DNA from: Boothiomyces macroporosus
Lineage: Eukaryota; Chytridiomycota; Chytridiomycetes; Rhizophydiales; Terramycetaceae
DNA: 64,000 nucleotides
NCBI GenBank assembly: GCA_027604185.1
Contig: JADGKB010000001.1
Location: 336,919-400,918 of the forward strand
Direction: 5' to 3'
Shown here in pieces: positions 1 to 12,634 of the stretch. A program made the position numbers and the translations under genes. The stretch's first letter is position 1. Each line of letters opens with the position of its first letter. The notes beneath the pieces are model-generated. The model saw only the letters and a program-made list of their open reading frames with translations, searched no databases and was not told the origin of the DNA.

Positions 1-87
1 ATCAACCATCTTCCCGCCATTCTTTACATGAAAGTCGTACAATTTCGTTTGTTTAAATAAATTGGCTGCTGAAGAAAATCGTCTCAT
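1..87 (-). CDS. GCV1: Glycine cleavage T protein (aminomethyltransferase), N-terminal end only
   Basis: Partial gene running off the left edge. The 29 codons present begin MRRFSSAANLF, a basic mitochondrial presequence, followed by LYDFHVKNGGKMV, which matches the conserved opening of GcvT/AMT proteins (LYDFHV..GGKMV). The enzyme transfers the methylene group of glycine to tetrahydrofolate in the mitochondrial glycine decarboxylase complex. The start at 87 is the only ATG preceding the presequence. The call rests on a short but very characteristic motif; the rest lies outside the window. Confidence 0.8.
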   Translation of the reverse strand, partial: MRRFSSAANLFKQTKLYDFHVKNGGKMVD

Positions 88-163
88 GATTGCGATTAGT
101 TAAGCAAAAATCAAAAAGGAAATTTTCAAACAAATTGGTTTTGGCAGCTGATTTTTACTATTT

Positions 164-1255
164 TTAAAATTCAATGTCTTGTTCGAGGAATGCAGAGATG
201 TCCGCCAAGTCCATTTCTTGGTTTTCGCTCGTCGCTATTGCACTTAGGTTTACAGGTGGGATAAAGCTGATATCTGGTGAATCTGGATTGGATTCCTGTG
301 GCATCTGGGAAAAGACTTGGATAATGTGATCTGAATTGTCGTCAGTGATCTTTTCGCTATGATTCGCGTTTGTATCTTTGTCTATACTTTCTTCATTGAC
401 AGTCTCTTGTACACGCTCTCTTGTAGCTTCTTGTAATTCATTCGAGTTGATATTCCCCTCGTGATCATCAGGCACTGTTATCTCTGTGGGGTTATTTGTT
501 TCTTGATCTTTTAGGGCTGGTAGTTGAATATTAAAATCCGTATTGGTTGGTTCCACTTGGTCAGGGCGCCTTATAACTTCCCGCGGATTCTCTTCCATAG
601 TAATTTCATTCTTTGTTTTTAGTTTCTTTGCTTTCGGGGCTTTAGGAGCCTTTTTCCTCTTCTTTAGTCCTTTTTGTGGTTTTGATATTTTGATACTTTG
701 TTGTAAAGGCTCAATGACTGGTGTTTCTTCAACCGATTGTTGAACCATTTCTTCAGATTGTGGTTGCGACGGATCTTCATGGTCGATACAATCATTTGAA
801 ATCTCTTTAGGAATGTTTTCAATTTCATTCGTTACCTCTTTGCTGGATATTTTTAAATCCTCATGGATTAACTCTTTACTGGAAATATTCGTATTATCCA
901 CAGGGGTATATTTATCCAGCGTTGAATGAACTCTAGGACCTTCATCCACAGAGAGGTTGTCATCCCGCAGGTCTTTTGAGGGTATCCTGTTGGTGGTATC
1001 AATAGTGGGTTTCTCCACTTGCACTGTTTGGGAATCTAATACTTCTGTTTGCTGGGGATCTGCTATCCGATCCTTGGCGTCTAAATGAATCTTGTCCAAC
1101 ACCCTCCTCTCTTTACTTTGTTCCATCAAATCCAAAATCTCTTCAAATATTTCAGAGTACCTTCCAAAGCCATAGTCATTCGTTCTGCTTATGTACACGT
1201 GCTCCTTGTTCTTGAACTGGTGCTTGTAGACATCAATCAACTCTATCAACTCCAT
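164..1255 (-). CDS. Uncharacterised acidic, low-complexity protein (363 aa)
   Basis: Single-exon gene. The first ~50 residues (MELIELIDVYKHQFKNKEHV and onward) look folded and helical. The remainder is rich in Glu, Asp, Lys, Asn and Ser and is probably disordered, with a Lys/Pro-rich basic stretch near residues 195-215 (KKRKKAPKAPKAKKLK) that would serve as a nuclear localisation signal. The C-terminus is acidic and hydrophobic (MDLADISAFLEQDIEF), as in short linear binding motifs. No family recognised. It starts 27 nt from the divergent ELMO gene, so both probably share a promoter. A nuclear role is inference only. Confidence 0.6.
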   Translation of the reverse strand: MELIELIDVYKHQFKNKEHVYISRTNDYGFGRYSEIFEEILDLMEQSKERRVLDKIHLDAKDRIADPQQTEVLDSQTVQVEKPTIDTTNRIPSKDLRDDNLSVDEGPRVHSTLDKYTPVDNTNISSKELIHEDLKISSKEVTNEIENIPKEISNDCIDHEDPSQPQSEEMVQQSVEETPVIEPLQQSIKISKPQKGLKKRKKAPKAPKAKKLKTKNEITMEENPREVIRRPDQVEPTNTDFNIQLPALKDQETNNPTEITVPDDHEGNINSNELQEATRERVQETVNEESIDKDTNANHSEKITDDNSDHIIQVFSQMPQESNPDSPDISFIPPVNLSAIATSENQEMDLADISAFLEQDIEF

Positions 1256-1282
1256 GATTAATTTTTCACAAAAAAGAATCTC

Positions 1283-2460
1283 ATGTTTTACAAACCTTTT
1301 GGGTTGGACTATGCGACATGGTGGTCAAACCTCATAATGCAGCAGATTTACCAATCGGCAATCTTTACATTTATCTACAACACGGCTAAATTAATTTACG
1401 GGTACATTACTGGTACTACGGAAATATACAGGATTTGCGATTCCATTGTCCGAATAAACAATATCCAACCGTTTAAATATCAAGACTTGAACGAAATAAT
1501 CAACGAGCAAAAGCGGATTATTTTGTCACCAGAGGAGCTTTACAGGTTGGACCAGTGTATCCTTCACTCTTCGAAATTAGATGATTTCCGCCGTCCATTT
1601 GAATCTTGGTTTAGTCAAGTGGAAATTGAACCGAATGATATTGTTGAACCCGGACACGGAACAAAGTTTGAAGAGCTATTTCAATTGCTAGCGAAAATCA
1701 AAAAGTTTCCAAAGAAAGAAGGAGAGATTAGGTACCTTTGATTAATGCAGTTCGCAAATGCTTGTATTACGGCAAGGAATGACTGAAATATTCAGCACTT
1801 TTCAGTTATTGCATGAATTGAACGCCAGAGCAGGTAGATATTGTTAACTATAGGTAAATAAAGTTGACAATAGGAACTAGATATGACATTACTGTTCCAG
1901 CCAATGAAAAGAAATTAAAGAGTTTGTGGACAATGTTGATGGATGAGCCACTAACGTCCCGATTTACATCTCAATGGCAAAAGATTGGATTCCAAGTAAA
2001 AAAAATTAATGCAGGGAAAAGACCCATCAACAGACTTCAGAGCAATGGGATTACTAGCCTTGGATAATCTGGTCTATTTTTGTCAAAACTATATTGATAT
2101 AGCTAAACGTATTCTCAATACCAGCCACCATCCTGTATCTTGGTTTTCATTCGCCCTTTGCGGCATCAACATCACCGCCTATTGTTTGCGTCTAGTTAGA
2201 ACTAGGCAGTTGCAGTTCACATTTTACAGCTATGGCATCCACAAGGATACGTTTAATGAAATCTATTGTACTACTGCCTAATCCTAGGTTTTATATTCGA
2301 TGCCTTTGAAAAATATTGGACTAATCAAAAGAAACCGCCAAGTGTGCTTGATTTTGAAAACTTGTTTAGAAAATTCCAGATGGACTATGAAATGTTGCTC
2401 CTAACGCGACAGAATGTGTTTTTGAAACCAAGAATGAAATTAAAGTACAAGAGAGAATAA
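1283..2460 (+). CDS. ELMO domain-containing protein (ELMOD1/2-like)
   Basis: Removing introns 1732-1750, 1834-1853, 1854-1873, 1996-2014 and 2268-2287 (19, 20, 20, 19 and 20 nt) gives one 359-aa frame. Residues ~195-345 form an ELMO domain with the hallmark WQKIGFQGKDPSTDFRAMG and LLALDNLVYF. ELMOD proteins act as GAPs for ARL2/ARF-family GTPases, and the family is linked to ciliary and Golgi traffic. The N-terminus has a hydrophobic stretch (IYQSAIFTFIYNTAKLIYGY) that may anchor it. Two of the introns directly abut with no exon between them. The stop codon TAA lies inside an AATAAA hexamer at 2456-2461. Confidence 0.85.
1834..1873 (+). other. Double intron with zero-length exon (2 units)
   Basis: Two 20-nt GT...AG units abut: 1834-1853 gtagatattgttaactatag and 1854-1873 gtaaataaagttgacaatag. 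Exon sequence GCC AGA GCA G before them and GA ACT AGA after them joins in frame only if all 40 nt go. The two units match at 15 of 20 positions, which suggests a tandem duplication of one intron. Each has its own branch-like motif (GTTAAC, GTTGAC). Whether they are removed singly or together cannot be seen from DNA. Confidence 0.85.
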
Positions 2461-2532
2461 AGTGCTTCTTTACAATTCAACTGATCCACAGGAATTACAA
2501 TCCTAGTCATGCACAATCAATTCGCAATCTCT

Positions 2533-2842
2533 TTATTTTGAAGCCAAACTGTTGATTTTTGATTCAACTTGTTTTTCATCCAACCCTTCCAATAAAACAC
2601 TCTGTTCAACTCCGTGACCTAAATAAGATACTCTATTACTGAATCGTGCATAAACTACAGATTTGATATTCTTTGATTCACGAACCAAGACTGGTAACTG
2701 TGGAAATGACTGTTTAATTGATGAGTAATTGTTTAGTAAGAATTGTCTTGTTAGCGATTGCGTACCTTGCGCCGGCTGATTGCGGAGTGTGAGATAAGTG
2801 GATTCGAAGCTCTTTTAGTTTTGAAAAGTTGAATTTCGACAT
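2533..2842 (-). CDS. NDUFA2: NADH:ubiquinone oxidoreductase subunit NDUFA2 (B8)
   Basis: Two exons split by a 19-nt intron at 2747-2765. The 96-aa product starts MSKFNFSKLKELRIHLSHTP and continues QSAGARQFLLNNYSSIKQSF, then LPVLVRESKN and VVYARFSN. This is the thioredoxin-like L51/B8 domain of NDUFA2, a small accessory subunit of the complex I matrix arm. Length is normal for the family (~95-100 aa). It implies a complete respiratory chain including complex I. It lies tail to tail with the ELMO gene, 72 nt away. Confidence 0.85.
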
Positions 2843-3018
2843 TTTTCTGATTGGAATTTTTTTGTGAAAATCAAATTTCAAAAGATTTTTTATCTTTGAC
2901 GAGGAAATTCAAGTGTATTTATAGCCAAAGTTTGTGTGTTTGTTGGATATTTCTATGGTGAGGATTCTTTAAACACATTTGATTTTAACCGATTTAAAAG
3001 TTTGTCAAATTTTCTCAC

Positions 3019-3776
3019 ATGACCAAGCCTACTGCTCTTGTTACTGGTGGATTATCAGGTAGGATAATGTTAACAAGGGTTGGGTAAAGCCCTGGCTATT
3101 AGATTAGCGCCAACTCATAACCTCATACTGTGTGATCTCAATCCAGATCCTGCATTCATGAAATCGCTCCCATCAGCCATCTTTGTGAAAGCAAATGTTG
3201 CTGATTACAAGGAATTTGAACAGGTATTCAAAGCAGGAATTGAAAAGTATGGAGAAATCAATATACTAGTAAATAATGCTGGAATTACTGAGTCTGTTCC
3301 ATTTCCTACCAGTAACGAAGAAGATTGGAAAAGAGTTGTGGATGTGGACTTGAACGGAGTTATAATTGGATGTAGATTAGCATTGGACTACTTGAGCAAC
3401 GGAGTTGTAATCAATGTTGCAAGTGTTGCTGGATTAACTGGCTTTGCATTTCAACAGCCAATCTACACTGCAGTAAAATGGGGAGTACTTTTCATTAACA
3501 TAGGTTGTGGGGCTCAGCAAATCAATGGTGCTATTTTGCAAAAGAAAAGGACTAAGAGTGAACTGTATCTGCCCTGGGTTTGTGCGTACCCCATTAGTTA
3601 CTGCGTCTGAAAAGAAAGGGTACAAAACAACTGGGAATTTGGTGGACATTAACCTGGTCGTTGATGGATTCATCAAGATTATCAATGGAAAAATGACTGG
3701 GCAAGTCTATTCTGTTACCAAAGACGGTATTTCACTTCATGCGTTTAACGAGAAGGAATTGATTGCCAAAATATGA
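3019..3776 (+). CDS. Short-chain dehydrogenase/reductase (15-PGDH-like)
   Basis: Introns 3059-3077 and 3485-3503 (both 19 nt) leave a 239-aa classical SDR. Motifs: nucleotide-binding TGGLSGLGKAL, acidic residue after beta-2 (LILCDLNPDP) indicating NAD(H) preference, NNAG at the adenine-ring site, catalytic Ser in NVASVAGLTG, and YTAVK with catalytic Tyr and Lys. The PGFVRTPL segment follows as usual. Substrate cannot be told; 15-hydroxyprostaglandin dehydrogenase-like members act on secondary alcohols. A TGA stop is immediately followed by AATAAA at 3777-3782. Confidence 0.85.
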
Positions 3777-4203
3777 AATAAAGAATATGTCTATTCGGTA
3801 TCTGATTGCTGACAATTCCAGTAAGTGTCCATTGGTCTTTGGTTCCACGAAATTGCTCATCTGACATACTGGACTTGCCAGAATAACACCTGATTGTATT
3901 CACATTGGTGGAAAGGATTTAATGAAATGAATCAAAGCACAATCCTAGATTATACTTGCAGTAATCTATATTCAACCAAACACTAAGATTATAAAGAACT
4001 CATTGAACGAAATCAAGGAATAAGGGTCCGCCAACGAGATGTGAATCAATTTAACGGATTCAGGATTATACCAAAGTTACTATTGTGATTACTTTTTTCG
4101 CCGAGTTCCTCAAAAAAACCGCGTGGTTTTGGCTATGCGAAGTTTTACCGAAGTCACGCCGGTCCCTTTTAAGTACCTTCATTCATTTTTGCTGTTTTCA
4201 AAA
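3777..4203. other. Intergenic region upstream of aminopeptidase 1
   Basis: 427 bp with no coding exon that I can support. It begins with the AATAAA signal of the SDR gene. The aminopeptidase frame is open upstream of 4204, with an in-frame ATG at 4135 that would add 23 residues (MRSFTEVTPV...). That extension is absent from the paralogue, so I read it as leader. Confidence 0.5.
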
Positions 4204-7040
4204 ATGACTGCTACAAGACGTTTGCTTCCAGCCTATGCCAAACCAACACATTACAACCTGACTCTAGTTCCAGGATTGGATACCGGTAAATTCACTGGTC
4301 AAGTGTCAATCAGTTTAACTGTTACTGAAACTACTAAAAAACTAGTTGCCAATGCAAAAGACTTGGAAGTCGTCAAAGCTTCTGCTGTTGTATTCAGAGT
4401 AAACCCTGGTGGCTTGCCTAGAGTGAATGCATGGCCAAAAGACCCAAAGACTCACCGCGCTACACAACCAGCAGCCTCAATCACACTAGATAAAGAAGAG
4501 GAAACTGTAACTTTTGAATTTGAACATGAAATCCCTGCTACATCCAACATCATTCTGCATGTCGAATTTAATGGAACCCACTTTGATGATATGAAAGGAT
4601 TCTATCGCTCGTCATACCTTGCTGAAGATGGATCAAAGAAATACCTTGTCACAACCCAATTCGAAGCAGCAGATGCAAGAAGAGCTTTCCCATGTTGGGA
4701 TGAACCTAACCGCAAAGCTACTTTTGATGTCCAACTTTTGGTTCCTCAAGACTTGGTTGCGTTGTCCAACATGAACATTGTTGAAGAAAAAGATGTCGAA
4801 TTTGGATCAAAGACATTCAGATCGTACAAGTATGCTACTACCCCAATCATGTCATCTTATCTGTTGGCATTCTGCGTTGGTGATTTTGAATATATCGAAG
4901 GTGTTGCAAACCCAAAGGCTCCAGCTGATGCGGAACCAATTACCTGCAGAGTATATACCTTGAAAGGAAAGAAGGAGCAAGGCAGATTTGCTTTAGGTGT
5001 TGGTATCAAAACATTGGAGTTCTTTTCAGAATACTTTGATATCAAGTATCCATTACCAAAGATGGATCAAATTGCTATTCCAGACTTTTCTGCCGGTGCT
5101 ATGGAAAACTGGGGGCTCGTTACCTATAGAGACGTAGCTCTTTTAGTTGATGGGGACAAGACCAGTATTGCCACCAGAAGAAGAGTCGCTGAAGGTAAAT
5201 ATTAATTTATTTGAGTTGTATGTCACGAATTTGCTCATCAATGGTTCGGCAACTTGGTAACCATGGACTGGTGGAAAGAACTCTGGCTCAATGAAGGATT
5301 TGCCACTTATGTTGGTATTTTCGCTGTGGACAAGAACTTTCCAGACTGGAAAACTTTTGATGAATTTGTAGGTGAGAACATGGTAATGGCGTTTTCACTT
5401 GATGGTCTTCGTTCCAGTCACCCAATTGAAGTAGAAGTAAACACACCAAAAGATATTGATCAAATCTTTGATGGGATTTCCTACGCAAAGGGCGCCTCTG
5501 TCATTAGATTAATCAGCTCTTATCTTGGTGCTGAAACCTTTATGAATGGTGTCCGCTTGTACTTGAAGAAGTTTGCATACAAAAACGCTACAACTATTGA
5601 TTTATGGAATGCCTGCTCTGAAGCATCTGGGAAAGACATTGCAAAAATTATGAAAGAATGGATTACTGATGTTGGTTATCCAATGGTTACTATCACTGGC
5701 GAAGAATATAACTCTGAAACCAAGCAGCTTACTCTTACTTTGCAGCAAAAGAGATTTTTGGCAACTGGTGACTTGACTGAAGAGGAAGAGGCCAATGGAT
5801 CAATTTGGTCTATCCCAGTTTCTGTCTTGACCCACAATGGTGTAGTCTCTGAAACCTTCTTGTTTACTGAAAAAGCAGGACAAATCACCTTTGACTACGA
5901 TCTTGTTGATGGTGCGTTCTGGAAACTCAACAGTTCCTGCCAATCATTAATTAGAATCAACTATAGTGGGGAACAATTGGCATCAATCAGCCAAGCTTTG
6001 AAATCTAAACCTGAATTGTTTGCAGTAACTGATAGATTGGAAATCTTGATGGACGTATTTTCATTTGCCGAAGGAGGTCTCATTGCTACCACTGGTGCTT
6101 TGGAAATTTTGAAGGGATACTCTGAAGAAACTGATTTGAGGTAACAAAACTTTAACGAAACAGAGTTTTGGAAAGAATCCATGCTAGCTGCTCCAAACTC
6201 AGACGTGCATGGTCTGCTGACAAGAAAGTTGTAGAAGGTATTGACGCATTGCTCTTGTCCATCTTCTCTTCAAAAGTAGAACAACTTGGGTATGACTATC
6301 CTGAAGGAGAAGATGAAACTGTTTCTTCAATCAGAACATTGGCTATCGAAGTTTCGGTAGAGGCTGAAGATGAAAAAGTTAAAGCTGAACTCAAGGAGCG
6401 TTACCTAAAGTTCAGAAACGGCGATGAAAATGCTTTCCATTCAAATATTAGAGGACTAGTATTTGCTTGCGGCCACGCTGGCTCAGATAGCCCACAACAA
6501 GACTTTGATTTCTTGTACAACTTGTATTTGACTGGTGCCAACCCTGGAATTAAGACTGCTGCTCTCACTTCACTGGCAAAAACTAATGATATTACTTTGG
6601 CAAAGAAGTTGCTGGAAGAGTATGTCTTTGATTCCGATAAAGTCAAGCCTCAAGATTTCTTTGGCCCATACTTGACTCTGGTAATGAATCCTGCTCCAGG
6701 TCTCAAAGCCGAACTAACACCATATACTAAAGAATGGGTATTTGCAAACTGGAATTTGATTTACTCAAAGTTTGAATCTCAAGCAGCCAGACTAAGCTAC
6801 GTCCCAATCATCCACATCTATGCCAACTTGTCTTGGGAAATGATTGGATTTGTTGAAAAGTGGGCTGCTGGAGAAGGACTGCCTGAAGAAGAAGCACAAC
6901 TACGCAAGAAACAGGTAGCTAGCTTCATCAGATCATTGAACCAAAGTTTGGAAACTTTAAAGAGCTCCGCAACATGGGTTGATAGAGAAAAGGACTCTGT
7001 TCGTGAATGGTTTGTCCAAAATGGATTCACAACCTTGTAA
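4204..7040 (+). CDS. M1 family aminopeptidase (puromycin-sensitive/Aap1-Ape2 type), copy 1
   Basis: Zinc metallopeptidase of 930 aa after removal of introns 5195-5215 (21 nt) and 6141-6163 (23 nt). It carries the substrate-binding motif GAMENWG, the zinc site HEFAHQW ending in WLNEGFATYVG (third ligand Glu), and the ERAP1-like C-terminal helical domain. These enzymes trim N-terminal residues from peptides in the cytosol. No signal peptide is seen. I chose ATG 4204 over the in-frame ATG at 4135 because MTATRRLLPAYAKPTHYN aligns with the paralogue's MPGKSRLLPQNAQPTHYN. HEFAHQW has Phe where the family usually has Leu. TAA overlaps AATAAA (7039-7044). Confidence 0.92.
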
Positions 7041-7281
7041 TAAAGACTTTGTGCTCGGTAACATTTAGTGAGTCATTTGCTGACCGTTAACGCAGAATTC
7101 TTTATTTTACAGCTTTCCTATTCCCGGCAAGTACCACAAGTTGTACGGTACCAGACAGTATGCGGTACTTATACTTTGTGCCAGCAATCAAACTGGAAAT
7201 TCGTTCAAACATCCTTTGATTTGAAAATTTTCGGAAGCCTTTACCCGATTTGAAACCGGGTTACACAAATGGATCAAAAAC

Positions 7282-7289
7282 TATAAAAG
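7282..7289 (+). promoter_or_regulatory. TATA box of aminopeptidase 2
   Basis: TATAAAAG lies 22 nt before the ATG at 7311, so the 5' leader must be very short. A palindrome GAAAATTTTC at 7223-7232 lies further upstream; the same motif recurs in other promoters of this window. Confidence 0.45.
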
Positions 7290-7310
7290 CAAAGGAAAAT
7301 CTATTCCGAT

Positions 7311-10118
7311 ATGCCTGGGAAAAGTCGACTCTTACCTCAAAATGCGCAGCCAACTCATTACAATTTAACTCTGGTTCCTGGACTCGACACAGCAAAGTTT
7401 ACTGGCCAGGTCTCTATTAGCTTAACTGTATCGGAAGCTACACGAGTTCTAGTTGCTAATGTAAGAGATTTATCAGTTACCAAAGCGTCAGTGGCAGTAC
7501 TGCGTGTCAGTCCTGGTGGTTTGGACAGAGTGCAAAGCTGGCCAAAAGATCCTACAACTCATAGAGCAACTCAAGATTCATCTTCCATTGCTATAGATAA
7601 CGGTAATGAAACCGTCGCAATTGAATTCCAGCATGAAATTCCAGCAATCTCAAAGGTAGTGCTGCATTTGGAATTTGCAGGCACTCACTTTGAGGATCTT
7701 CGCAGTTTTTATCGATCATCATACTTGGCAGACGACGGATCAAAAAAGTATATTGTTACGACACAGTTCCAAGCTGCAGATGCAAGAAGATGTTTCCCAT
7801 GTTGGGACGAACCAAATTTGAAAGCGACTTTTGATGTTCAACTGATTGTACCAAAAGGATTGATAGCACTGTCCAATACGGAAGTTGTTGAGCAAGAAGA
7901 TCTTGTTATTGGAAACAAGGAAATGCGTCTATTTAAATTCGCCACCACACCAATTATGTGCACCTATCTTTTAGCTTTTTGTGTGGGCGAATTCGACTAT
8001 ATCGAAGGAGTAGCCCATCCTAAATCACCAGCAGACGCAAAGCCAGTTACATGCAGGGTTTATACTGTTCCTGGAAAGAGGGAACAAGGCCGATTTGCAC
8101 TCGATGTTGGAATCAAAACTTTGGAATTCTTTTCCGAGTATTTCGATATTGCCTACTCAATTCCAAAGTTGGACCAAATTGCCGTTCCAGAAATGTTGGG
8201 AGCCATGGAAAATTGGGGTTTGGTCATCTATGAGGAAGGTGCACTCCTTGTTGACCCTGAAAAGTCGAGTGCTAACAGTAAAAAAATGGTTGCTTCTGGT
8301 ACTATGATCCTAATGTAGTGATTTGTCATGAGCTTGCCCATCAATGGTTTGGGAATTTGGTAACCATGGATTGGTGGAAAGAGCTTTGGCTGAATGAAGG
8401 GTTTGCTACCTATGTGGGGACCTTTGCTGTTGACTATCTCTTTCCAGAATGGAAAAGCTTTGACAAATTTATTTTGAATAGCATGAACAGAGCGTTGGTT
8501 TTAGACGGTCTTCGGTCCAGCCATCCAATAGAAGTTGAAGTCAATACTCCAAAGGATATTGATCAAATATTCGACGGTATCTCTTACGCCAAAGGAGCAT
8601 CAATTATCAGACTCATTAGCTCGTATTTGGGCCCTGAAGTTTTCATGAATGGAGTTAGAATTTACTTGAAGAGATTTGCCTTCAAAAACGCAACTACCAT
8701 TGATTTATGGAACGCTTGTTCAGAAGCATCTGGGAAAGACATTGCAAAAATTATGAAAGAATGGACTGAAGTTATGGGCTATCCGATGGTGACGATTTTA
8801 GATGAAGAATACGACGAAACTGCCAAAAAGCTTACCCTCACTCTCGAGCAAAAGCGCTTCTTATCAACCGGGGACTTGACGGAAGAGGAAAACACTAATG
8901 GTGCATTATGGTCTATACCGTTTTCAGTTTTAACCCAGGAAGGAGAGTATAGTGAATCATTTTTGTTGGATCAAAAAGTGGGCAAAATAACCTTTGACTA
9001 TGAAGAAAGATCAAATTCTTTTTGGAAATTAAACAGTTCTTGCCATACTCTGTTCCGTGTAAATTATAGCGATGCTCAACTGCGTAGAATCATCCGTGTT
9101 TTGTCCTCTAACAGACATGTGTTTACCGTTGCAGATAGATTAGAGCTTTTAATGGACGTTTTCGCTTTTGCTGAAGCTGGTTTAAGTTCTACTTTGAATG
9201 CACTAAACTTGTTAAAGGAATTTTCTAACGAAACAGACATTACGTAAGATGGATCTTAATTTTAGCGTATTGCAAAAGATCAGGGAATATACCGACACAA
9301 TCAAGAAAGTGTGGGTATCAAACAAGTCAGTTTGCGATGGAATTGATCGCTTAGCTTCATCTATATTTTACGGAAAAGTTTTGGAGCTGGGATACGAATT
9401 TAAGGATGAAACCCAGGACTCTCTTCGAACACTCGCAATTAGTGTAACTGCTGGTGCTAAAGTAAAGCCGGTCTTGGAAGAATTACATTCAAGATATTTG
9501 AAATTCCGTAGTGGAGAGGAAAACGCATTCCATCCAAATATTTGCGACTTGGTCTTTAATGCAGGCAGCACACTATCTCAAACGCCTATGCGAGATTTTG
9601 AATTTTTGTACAATATTTACCTGACTGGTGCTACACCAGCGATTAAGGTTGATGCATTGCGCGCTATAGGCAACACCAACGACTTTGAAATTGCAAAGTT
9701 GTTGGTGGAGAAATACTTGTTTGATTCAGATAAAGTGAAATCTGGCGATGTAATGTACTTGGCTAGAGCATTGATAGGAAACAATGCAGACTTTTCTAAC
9801 AACCTCCTTGCATACATTCAGAATTATGTTGTAACCAACTGGACCAAGCTGTATGAGCTGTACAAGACTCAACCATACACTCTTTCCTCCATATTAGTGG
9901 GATTACTACTCGCAAATCTCAATAGACCTATGGTTGAATTCATGGAAGGCTTTGTTAACGGCACAGGCTTGCCAGACAACCAAGCTTTGCAAAGACGAAA
10001 AGAAACAGAAGGAATTTCTAGAGCATTGGCCCAAAATATCGAAAAAGCAAAGACTTCTCTCAATTGGCTTGAAAGAGAGAATGAAAAGGTTGAGCGTTGG
10101 TTCAACCAGAATAAATAA
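7311..10118 (+). CDS. M1 family aminopeptidase, tandem copy 2
   Basis: Close paralogue of the preceding gene, 921 aa once introns 8299-8318 (20 nt) and 9244-9265 (22 nt) are removed. It shows GAMENWGLVIYEE, the canonical HELAHQWFGNLVT and WLNEGFATYVG, and the helical C-terminal domain. Both introns occupy the same codon positions as in copy 1 (just before the HExxH exon, and after TD[LI]), yet their sequences are unrelated. The duplication therefore post-dates intron gain. The C-terminal half is more diverged than the catalytic half. The gene ends in AATAAATAAA, a built-in polyadenylation signal. Confidence 0.92.
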
Positions 10119-10220
10119 ATCGTATCACACTCAGTAACTCTGATTTCCTTTTTGAGCGGCCATTCAGTTCGTGAAACAGAGCCCACTTGTTTAAATCTTT
10201 CCCCTGATATTTGCAGCAGT

Positions 10221-10538
10221 ATGAAATTCAACTTTGCAGTACTAGCAATTGCCGCTTCAGCAACTTCTACCATCACCTCTTCAGCACCTGCAACTACTTC
10301 TCTTGCAACCACCAATGCAACCACTACTACCGCATCTTCAAACTCTACATTAACTAGCACAATTGCAAATAGCACTACCACTACTGTTCAATCAACTGTT
10401 TACACAAACAATGCACCAGCAACCACAGCTCCTAACTACGGCACTACTACCAAAGCTTACTATCCAACTCTCGCTTCTGATGCAAACTCACTAACTTTCA
10501 GCATGTTTGGAATTTTGTTTGCTGCATTACAATTGTAA
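10221..10538 (+). CDS. Small secreted Ser/Thr-rich, probably GPI-anchored protein (105 aa)
   Basis: MKFNFAVLAIAASATSTITS is a typical signal peptide. The middle is almost entirely Thr, Ser, Ala and Asn with several N-x-T/S sites, suitable for dense O- and N-glycosylation. The last ~20 residues (LTFSMFGILFAALQL) are hydrophobic and end at the stop, as in GPI attachment signals. It is probably a cell-wall or cell-coat surface protein. The frame is open upstream to 10152, but ATG 10221 directly precedes the signal peptide. AATAAA follows the stop by about 11 nt. Confidence 0.7.
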   Translation: MKFNFAVLAIAASATSTITSSAPATTSLATTNATTTTASSNSTLTSTIANSTTTTVQSTVYTNNAPATTAPNYGTTTKAYYPTLASDANSLTFSMFGILFAALQL

Positions 10539-10775
10539 TGTTTTACTTGTAATAAATCCACTACCCAAATAACCCAATACCATTATTCTGATCGTCCATT
10601 CCGATTTGTTCTAATCAATATCCCTGATTTCAGCCGATCGCTTCCGAATTGCTTTGATATTGTGTTCACTTTTGTACAGTTTTCATTCGCCGATTTCTTC
10701 ACACCCGATGATTACCCGCGTTTACCCGTCTTGTTTGTTGCAGGATAAAAAGTCTGAAACGAAAAAGAAAATTCA

Positions 10776-11237
10776 ATGGGTCCAGCGAATACAAGTTATT
10801 TACATTCGCATGACAGCGATTCGCCACTTTCAAACATATGTACAGATACCAGTTGCACCCAGTACAGCGAAGACGACTTTGAAGTGCTAATGACGGCAAA
10901 AGTTTCCCAGTTTACAAACACAGGGTTGTACGCAGAGCAAATTAAAGGCATAGAAAACATAAGGAACTATTTAAATCCAAAACCTGTAAAAAAATATTCC
11001 CTGGAGAAGCAAATGTTTCTAAATTTAATGTCAAAAAGCGACGACGATTTCCTAAGGAGGCCCAAGATGAAGAAGCGGTGCAGTAAAAAGTATAGGGACT
11101 CCAAAGTCTTTAATTTCCAGCTTCCCAACGAAAACTCGGAATCTAAATTCTCCAAGAAGGAAATCGAACGCCTAACCAATGCCGGTGTGGAAGTCGACGT
11201 AGATCCAGAGAATAGGAAATTGACTGTGTTTTTATGA
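10776..11237 (+). CDS. Uncharacterised basic protein (153 aa)
   Basis: Single exon starting MGPANTSYLHSHDSDSPLSN. The N-terminus is polar; the middle is charged with a basic patch (RRPKMKKRCSKKYRD), and the C-terminus is probably helical (FSKKEIERLTNAGVEVDVD). No domain recognised, no signal peptide or membrane segment. The codon pattern resembles its neighbours and the reading frame is intact, but no homologue comes to mind, so this is an ORF-based call. Confidence 0.5.
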   Translation: MGPANTSYLHSHDSDSPLSNICTDTSCTQYSEDDFEVLMTAKVSQFTNTGLYAEQIKGIENIRNYLNPKPVKKYSLEKQMFLNLMSKSDDDFLRRPKMKKRCSKKYRDSKVFNFQLPNENSESKFSKKEIERLTNAGVEVDVDPENRKLTVFL

Positions 11238-11410
11238 ATAAAATGGTCCATCTAGAATATATTCAAAGCGTTCAGTTAGGAAGCAGTAAATTGTGCACAG
11301 TGTTGTAGTTGATTGTATGCGCTACTGAGGGAGCTGCTCTCCATAGGCTGATTAATTTCTAATGGCGATTTTCATCTTTCATCTCTAAAATTTTTAGTGA
11401 AAAAAGTTGC

Positions 11411-12559
<1,149 letters not shown>

Positions 12560-12634
12560 TAAAATCCATTCACTGTTTCATTTCTGTGCACTAACACTGA
12601 CGCACGAGAAAAATGTCAGTGTTCGTGATTTATT

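Noticed and set aside
543..743. Plus-strand ORF inside the 164-1255 gene
   Set aside because: Phe/Leu-rich antisense shadow of a Lys-rich region.
4135..4203. N-terminal extension of aminopeptidase 1
   Set aside because: In-frame ATG exists, but the extension has no counterpart in the paralogue and the family normally starts near 4204.
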